Assembly: GCA_016858145.1 (NCBI GenBank)
Contig: JAEHOE010000002.1
Coordinates: 2,790,001 to 2,854,000, forward strand
Direction: 5' to 3'
Source of the DNA: Edaphochlamys debaryana
Lineage: Eukaryota > Chlorophyta > Chlorophyceae > Chlamydomonadales
Length of the DNA stretch: 64,000 bases
The translations under genes and the position numbers were made by a program. Below the pieces are notes generated by a model. It was not told the DNA's origin. It was given only the letters and a program-made list of their open reading frames with translations, and did not search any database. Below, one piece after another: positions 57,041 to 64,000 of the stretch. Numbering within the stretch: the stretch's first letter is position 1; each line of letters starts with the position of its first letter.

Positions 57041-58104
57041 GGCGGGACCTAGATGGCGATGGCTGAGGCTAGGCGGAGGCCTCGGGCCCATATCCGGTAC
57101 GGATGGCGGGAGGTTCAAAGGAGTCGAGCATATGCTGCCTCCCAAGCGGCGCTTGCGGTGGTGGAGGCGTGGGGTGCGTCCCAGTGCGTGTGCGTAGGTA
57201 CAGAGGAGTGCATGGCAGGCAGGGCGGCCGAGTGCCCCGGCCGGCAGACCATGGCCTGGACGCATGCTAGGCGGCACTACGAGACGGTCGTAAACTATTG
57301 AGCCTGGGGCTGGCGTGAGGGTGGAGAGCCGACGGGGTTGACCCCGAGCGGCATACAGAGAGATCCTGGGACGGAGGTTGTGAGGGGCAGGGTCGAGAGG
57401 TTCTATTTCAGGGGAGGTGGTCTTCATCGTGTGAGCTGCGCTCAATGGAATGTGAAGATGCCTGAGCCAACTCGTGCTGTTCACCCCTGTGCACGTGTCC
57501 GCATGCTCGCCATGGCCTCTTGCTTGCTTGATCTTGTGCTGCCTCCCCCACTTCCCCCTTCACGCCGCAACACCGCAGCAGTCGTGGCTCCGTCTGCTCC
57601 GGGGCCATGTCGCGACCGCCGGCGGTGGCTGGCCATGCCATGCCCTGTCGCCGTGCCCCTGGTCGCCCCGCAGCACCGCTTTCCCCGTCCCCCCCCCCGT
57701 CCCCCCTCCATGCCCTGCGGCAGACGGTGGCTTCGGCTTGTGCTCGGCGCGTCGGCGGGCTCCTGGGAGCGCAGTGCCGTACCGAGGTGCCGTGGAGTCG
57801 TCACTGACGGACGGCTGTGAACATCGTTGCACCTCCGCGCAAGCACATTGCGAGCTCGCACCAACTCAGCGGATTACTCTCTGGCATAACAAGCTGCTGC
57901 GCGCAAGGTTTCTTCGTTACTCGGTTTCGGTCTCGGAGTGACACGGCGCCAGTTATAGCCCACGACCTTGGTCGCGCTTGACTCCACATTCTTTTAGCTC
58001 ACGTATTGCACTGCGCTTAGGACCGGGCGCTTTCGATTTGGCTTGCCGCATCGGCACCAGCATCGGCACGGTCTGCGTGCGGGTCCGCGCGCTAGCTCCA
58101 CGCC
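57041..58104. other. intergenic between FL-4 and FL-5
   Basis: Begins with the FL stop-region repeat (to about 57110). The rest has no recognised gene. ACCAACTCAGCGG at about 57862 is shared with the 5' flanks of FL-3 and FL-4. Confidence 0.4.
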
Positions 58105-60558
58105 ATGAATGCTGGTGCACATGATGAAGCCGATGCCGATATGGTGGAACCGAAGCGGCGGTGCGTGGGTCTTGGCGAGACCGCCCGGGAATCGCCCAGT
58201 CTGGCGCCGTGCGCCTCGCCCCGCCCCGCCGCCTCCCTCGGTGCTGCCCTGACCTGCGAGCCTACCATGTCTCGCATACGCCTCCCTGCTTGCCCACAGG
58301 CGGAGAAATCTTCTCAGCCTAGACGGACCTGCCAGCCCAGCTGCCGCAGTCCTCTTCAACCCCAGCTTGTTGGCCAAGATCCTGCCCGAGGTGGCCATGG
58401 CCGCGCCGCCCTCCACTCACGAACAGCGTGCACGATGCGGGGTGTTCCGAGCGGTCAGCAAGGACGCCCGGACGGCCGTTGACAGGGCATGCGAGATGCC
58501 TCTGGCGTATGGCCCCAACCCGGGAAACTATCACGTGGACGGTGTACTGGTAGTGCCTGCATACGAAAGGTGAGGGGCTTGGCGGCTGGAGCCAGCAGAA
58601 CAAAGGTAGAGGGCAACTTGCTGTCCGCAGATCGCCCAGGCATGGCCCTGACCGGTTGTGACGGCAGGCATCAAGTGCTCGTGCCCTCTGGTCCGCCACG
58701 CTGTCTGCTTTACTGCGTGCCTACCTTCTTTCGTAGAATCTTTCTCTTCTGCACCAACCAGTCCTGTCATTCCGCCCCCAGCCCTTCGGAGGCGCTCGCC
58801 TGGGCCCTGGGATGCTGCGGCGGGGGCGGAGGCCCACATTCGTTCGCCTAGCGGTCCTTCAGCAGATCTGCTTCGACGACTGGCGGCAAGGCGCGTGAGT
58901 TATGACTCATGAGCGATGGGAGCCTGTACGGCAGATGGCCTGCCCATGACGCTCCCCGTGACTCTCCTCCCTGCACAGTTCTGCTGACTCCTTCCTTGCT
59001 TCATACCCGCAGCCTGGACCTCCTGCGGGCCATCCCCCAGCTCAGCGGCAGGCCGGGGGAGGGCGTGGCCTGCGTATGGCTTCCAGCTGATTTCGTCTCG
59101 CCCTCGACCGCAGCCCTCATCACCGCAGCCTTCGCCAACCTCGCCCGCCTCGAGCTCTATGACACGGTCAGGCTCAGCCCGGACGCCAGTCACGAGGCCG
59201 CGCGGGGCCTCGCGCTGCTGCTCGGTACGGCCTCGGGACCGGATGGCAGCAGTGCCTCAGCAGGAGCGAGCGGCGAGGGCACTGCAAGCGGACCGGGGGG
59301 CAGCGAAGGGGCAAGGCAGGGCGGTGGCGGTCTGTCTCTGCTGGCCCGCCCTTCGGTGCTAGTCCTGGACCGATACCACCTGGGCCGATCCATGGATTGG
59401 GCGGCCTGGCGCGGCCCGGGCTTTGGCGACGCCGGTAAGCTCAAGAGCCTCCCGGTCGGCTTCGGGCCCGTCCTCCGGCAAGCCACGCAGCTCAGGACCC
59501 TGGAAGTCAAGACCCTTAAGCTCTGCGTGAACAACCAGCAGCGTCCTGACGGGGCCGGCCGGGCGCCCGCCGAGGAGCTCGCATCCATCATTCAGCTCAC
59601 AGCCCTCTCGCTCCACTCCTGCAACCCGACCCTCCTGCCCGTCCTCACCGGCGCCCTCACACGCCTCACCAGCCTCGAGCTGACCGATCAACAAGACCCG
59701 CTGCCGGCGGCGCTCTTTGCGCCCCTGCAGGGCCTGCAGAGGCTCGAGGTCCCGAACGCTACCCTGGAGGTGCCGGGCTTTGCCGAGGCCCTGAGCTCCC
59801 TGACCCGCCTCAGTGTGGGCGGCTTCACCCTCCCAGCCCAGCAGCTGTCCCAGCCCCTGACCAGCATCCCCCGCTGGCGGCTTCCGGCGGGGCTGCGGGA
59901 GGTGGGGCTCGGGACGGGCAGCTTGAGGCGCTACGGCGCACCTAGAATCGTTCCGCTGGAGGTGTTGGCGGGCGTTGAAGTGCCCGCTGGACTGCGTTTT
60001 GACCGACAGTCAATCGTGGAAAGCTTTATGCTCTACCCCGGCCGCCACACGGCCCCGCCGGTGGAGGAGGATGGCTTTGCGGGCACCGAGCTGCTGCCCG
60101 CCGCTGAGGAGGCGCTGTGCGGGGCCCTGCGCTTCGTCGGCCGGCATGGATTGCTTGCGGACCGCCGGCCCGGCTACTTGAGCATCACATACAAAGCCTC
60201 AGGGACCGAACGGCTCCTGCAGCCCGTGGGTGGCGCTACGGGCACGGGCCCAGGCAGGCCCAACCACTGCCGCTGGCTGAGGGAGGTCGGGGCCCTGGGC
60301 CCCTGGTCCTTGATGCTGGTAGGCTTCGAGCTGTCGTACCAGGACGTAGAGGAGATGCGGGATAGCTTGAGGCACGCTCAGGTGCGTTCTACTACCCAAC
60401 CACCCAGCTGTGTGCCCTTTGGTGCCAGCTCTGGACGGCTGCCACAATCCGCAATCGACACACACGGGTCCTGGGGCCTTCGGCTTTCGGAGTTTCGGTT
60501 CCAACTGGTCTTAAGGCTGGCGGTCGAACACGAGCAGACCTTCACACTTTGTCCTCTT

Positions 60559-60572
60559 CCCTACGTCAGTCC
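60559..60572 (+). repeat. left terminal inverted repeat
   Basis: CCCTACGTCAGTCC, preceded by CTT (60556-60558). Confidence 0.85.
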
Positions 60573-60952
60573 TGGGGCGGGTTCCGCCCGGGTTCGGGTG
60601 GGTTCGGTGAACCGGGCTGCCGCCCGGTTCGACCCGGTTCGGCGAACCCCACCCCGAACCTACGAGACCGGGTTTGGACACATGAAAAACCGGCCCGGTA
60701 ACCCGCCTTCCAAACCGGGTGGATGCGAAGTGGTTCTGCGGCCGTATTGACACTCGGATTTTACATGCTGACCGCGCTCCGCACCCAGCTCCGGCCTGGC
60801 TACCTGCTCTAGCCTTCCTGCATGCCTCTGTGTCCTGCCTTGTCTCCTGCCCACTTGCGTTCCAGCCTCGAACGCCAAGTAAACATGTCATCTCCACGCA
60901 GCCTGTAAGCAATCCTGCCAGCGAAGTCCCGACCTCTGCCTCAACTAGCCGG

Positions 60953-61016
60953 TGTTAACCCTTTGTCAAAGCCCCGACCTTGACATGTGTTAAACCGATG
61001 TCAAAGCCCCGACCTT
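60953..61016 (+). repeat. 35-bp tandem duplication inside the element
   Basis: GTGTTAA followed by TGTCAAAGCCCCGACCTT occurs twice, with the 18-mer at 60964-60981 and 60999-61016. Confidence 0.9.
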
Positions 61017-63187
61017 CCCATCTGTCTCTCCAAGCGCAGCCTGCTGGGATGTCATTGCACACCCAATGAGGCCTCCTGCATCCTGGGGGGCGAGGGGGGA
61101 GGGGGGACGGTGACAAGTTCAGTACCCGTGCCGCGGCTTTGCTTGATGTCCTGGCCGCACTTCATGCCCCCGCCCTCCCCAACCCGTGCGTCCGTATCCT
61201 TACCTCAGCACCTCACCCCTCCCCGCCCACCCACCTCCTCTCGCCTGCCTTATGGGGGAAGCTTCCCACCCCCTCACCTTGCCATTGTCCACGCGCCCCT
61301 CGCCTCACATCTCACATCTCACACCCTCAACCCAGCTTCCCATAGCCCCTCACCTTTCCATCTTTCCACCGTGGAGGCCTCCATGGCCTAGGCAGCGCCG
61401 GCCATGCGCACGGCCGTGCGTTCCAGCGGGAGCCAACAGGAACAGGGTGGGCACCGCGGGCAGGGCCATGGCGTCGTGTATGAGCTGGGAAGGGGGCGAG
61501 AAAGGGGGGAAGCACGAGTTGACGTGAGAGGAGTAGAGGAGCAGAGGGTGCGAGAGGAACAAAGATTAGCATGCCCCCTTTGCATCCGCCCTCAAACAAT
61601 CCGCCATCTGTGTTGCGTTCTCACCTCGGAAGCACGACGTCCGTGAGCATGTAGGCCGGGCCCGGCCTGAAGTGCCGGGGCGGGGGAGCAGCTCAACGGA
61701 ACGTGCCAAGCGCGGGGGGGGGGGGGGGGCAGGCGGCAGACAGAAGCCCTACTGCCCCGAGCCAAGCGTCAAGCCCCGGTCCCAACACGCCAAGTTCACG
61801 GGCTGCTGCCCAGACAGGAGGGGAAAGGTACAGGAACCGCCTTTGCGCAAGGCCTGCTGCGCTCGCCTAGCGCTCCTCTGCTTGCCTGCCAAATCATCTC
61901 AGCTCCCTAGTAGCAGCCTCGCTATATCCAGACAACTGTCGGGGGAAGGCCTGGTGGGGTGGGCGGGGGGACGGGATTAGCGACAGGCAACTGGGCGTAG
62001 TGACGCGGGGAGCGGGGGGCAGAGGCGGGGGGGGGGGGGCGTCGAAGAGCGCCCCCCCCCGTGAGCAACTTTGGGTTGCGCTAGCTGCCCATCCCAGCCT
62101 TCAACTGATCGCGTGCCATTCAAGACATCCTCGCGTTGCCTGAGCTCACCGTCGCGCGGTTACACAGCACATTCTGTCCACCGCACCGGCCCAATCGCAG
62201 CCCAATCCGATTTGCATATCCATTACCTATTGTCGCACACCTCCTGGGAGGACATCGCGCGAAGCGCGAGTTTGACTAGCAGCGCGCCCCCACCCCCGCA
62301 CCGTGGTCCTGAGACGCAAAGCCCGTTTCGATCTTGATATAACATGAATACGCCTCAGGATTAAGGTACGTTATAATGAATCCAAGCGGACTTGGGAATT
62401 GGTCGGCAGCTGCTTCTTTGTCGCTCAGTCCTCATCGCTGCTATTGCACCGTATTGTATCTACAGTTTATGTGTCTTCCAGTATGTGTGACAACGTTCTC
62501 CGGACCGTTCTGTGGGCCGTGTCCGCGGAATCGCGCCATGACAGCTGGGGCCAGGGCAGGCACGGGGAACCAGCGGGAAACAGGTCTTCGTTTCTATAAC
62601 TGCTTGCCAGTCACGCGTGCATCGGCGCTTGGGCGGGAATTGCCGGTGAAGCGGGGGAACACACCAGGGGCCAAACCTGCCGGGTCGACATGCCTTGTCA
62701 AGGCTCCCTGGAGCGACCTATGAGGGCGACTCGCGCTGCGGAGTCGAGTGCCAGCCAGTGCCTAGGGGCTCCGTCAAGCTGGATTGTGCTGCTGCTGCTC
62801 CACACGGCCGCTTTGCGGGACATGCATATCGGGTCAGCTGCAGGGCATCGGGCACAGTCGGTCGCTCGGCGGGAGGGCCCAGACCCCGAACGATTGCGCA
62901 CGCCTCTCCTGCGTGGCAGCTAGCTTGCAACCCTGGAACGGCGCGAAGGGGTGCAGGGCAGCGAGTGGCAAAGCGCGAGATGACGTGAGGGGACGCACGG
63001 GAAGTGACGGGAAGTGCAGCTCTGGGCTTATGTGCATGCTGGAGAACCGCCTTCTGTCAATTTGAGCTGCGGCCGGGGCGGGTTTGGGTTCGGCGAACCG
63101 GGCATGTCGGTTGGGGGGCGGTTTGGGGGTCGGTTACCGGGTGGCACGAACCTGGGTTCGGCCCGAACCCGGCCAGAACCCGGCTAA

Positions 63188-63201
63188 GGACTGACGTAGG
63201 G
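63188..63201 (-). repeat. right terminal inverted repeat
   Basis: GGACTGACGTAGGG, followed by CTT (63202-63204). Confidence 0.85.
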
Positions 63202-63613
63202 CTTGACCTGCCTGCCTCCGTGCTGCCCACCTGCCTCTCCGGCCCCCTGGCAGGAACTGCGGCTTGAGCCACCCTCCAAGCTCCCGCTCCCGGCGCTGTT
63301 GCTGTTGCCGGGCCTGCCTCGCCTGGAGCGCCTGGCCCTCGACGCCTCGCCCTGGGCAGAAGACTTCCCGGCCAGCACCGAGCTGAGGGGCCAGGCGCTG
63401 GCGTCGATCGTGGCCCTGGGCCGGGCTCTGCCGCGGAAAAGGTGCCTCCGACTTGACCTCAACTGCCGTTGGCTCGCGGAGGAGGGCACAAGAGCGCGCG
63501 TGGAGAGCCTGGGCGTGCGGATGATGGAGCAGGTGGCCGCGTGGGGCGTGGAGGGTCTGGACATTTGGGTCCACGGCCGTCCTGCTGTGCAGCCCAACGC
63601 AGATGCCTTGTGA

Positions 63614-64000
63614 AGAAGTCAGGGGCTGTCCCAAAGCGACGTGACAGGCTTCGATTGGTGCGCCCGCCCAGGGGGTGACATGTTATGATGGGCGGGCACG
63701 AGCACACATTGCGGCTCGGTGGACTGATCGCGGCTCGTAGACGCTTGGGGGCATCCTGTTGTGTTGGGGTACGAGGAATCCGTAAGCAAGTAGAAAGCCC
63801 GGCCAGACCCAGAGGGTGTGACGTAGCTCCGCGGGGGCATCCTGTTGTGTGCGTCAACTGCCCGGTGGCGTGCCATTCACTGCCTACAGAGGCCAAGATT
63901 GTAGGCGGCTGAGGAAGTCGGGGGTGCATATTTGTGATTGGGCGCGGCGCCGGCGTGGGCGCCTATCAAGGCAGAATTCGACCCGCGCTCAGAGGCAACA
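63614..64000. other. 3' flank of FL-5 to the window edge
   Basis: No gene recognised. An 18-bp direct repeat, GGGGGCATCCTGTTGTGT, occurs at 63747-63764 and 63833-63850 (86 bp apart). Confidence 0.5.

Larger units (their letters stand above)
60559..63201. mobile_element. 2.64-kb non-autonomous DNA transposon with TIRs
   Basis: Ends are perfect 14-bp inverted repeats (CCCTACGTCAGTCC and its complement), flanked on both sides by CTT, a probable 3-bp target duplication. Both ends continue into about 120-160 bp rich in GGTTCGG/CCGAACC words, including the palindrome GGTTCGGCGAACC. No transposase-like frame was found inside, so it should depend on an enzyme from elsewhere. A 3-bp target duplication fits PIF/Harbinger or CACTA (EnSpm) superfamilies, but the ends match neither textbook terminus, so the class is open. 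It sits wholly in FL-5 intron 4 and could still be spliced out. Confidence 0.8.
58105..63613 (+). pseudogene. F-box-like/LRR family member FL-5, -1 frameshift, transposon in last intron
   Basis: Exons: 58105-58160, 58300-58569, 58782-58894, 59013-60381, 63254-63613. Exon 1 reads MNAGAHDEADADMVEPKRR. Exon 2 is shorter and more diverged (FNPSLLAKILPE, then FRAVSKDARTAVD). Exon 3 is 113 bp, while FL-1 to FL-4 all have 114. One base is missing in CTGGGATGCTG (others CTGGGCATGCTG) near 58811, and the shifted frame meets TAG 40-odd bases later. Exons 4 and 5 are open and well conserved (LTRLTSLELTDQQDPLPA; LALDASPWAEDFPAS). Intron 4 is 2872 bp because of an inserted element, against about 200-260 bp in the sisters. 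One indel is the sole coding lesion, so this may be recent or an error. Confidence 0.8.

Overview
This window looks like nuclear DNA of a core green alga (Chlorophyta, probably chlorophycean). It is very GC-rich. Its genes are cut into many exons by short GC-rich introns with GT-AG borders. Candidate TGTAA poly(A) signals appear downstream of two genes. The products are ordinary plant/algal nuclear proteins. All gene models were spliced by hand from the sequence, using family conservation and reading-phase continuity at every junction. No transcript data were available.

Layout. (1) 1-6.5 kb holds members of a local F-box-like/leucine-rich-repeat (LRR) family, here called FL: a left-edge fragment FL-0 (-), FL-1 (-) with one frameshift, and a decayed relic (+) that contains a 73-bp perfect hairpin. 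(2) 7.9-14.8 kb is a 19-exon glucose-6-phosphate dehydrogenase gene (+). (3) 17.9-22.9 kb is a 13-exon hnRNP M-like protein with three RRMs and a Gly/Met/Pro-rich middle (-). It is head to head with (4) 23.2-26.5 kb, glucosidase II beta subunit (+), which ends in KDEL. (5) 27.4-28.3 kb is a 123-residue mTERF-like protein (+). (6) 30.2-43.6 kb is a 26-exon DCAF1 gene (-), the CUL4-DDB1 substrate receptor with LisH and WD40 parts. It is head to head with (7) 44.0-44.6 kb, a small single-membrane-span protein (+). (8) 45.9-63.6 kb is a tandem array of four FL genes (+). Only FL-4 reads through intact. FL-2, FL-3 and FL-5 each carry different frameshifts, and the last intron of FL-5 holds a 2.64-kb element with 14-bp terminal inverted repeats and a 3-bp target duplication.

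The conserved genes in the middle are unrelated in pathway (NADPH supply, RNA binding, ER glycan quality control, organelle gene expression, ubiquitin ligase targeting). They are flanked on both sides by the fast-evolving FL family, left members on the minus strand and right members on the plus strand.

The least expected signal is a set of ten short direct repeats (17-32 bp) in three genes. Each copies an exon edge, in most cases with its splice site, into the neighbouring intron or 3' flank about 54-136 bp away. The other leading observations are the long hairpin inside the FL relic, the uneven decay of the FL array, and the intronic transposon.
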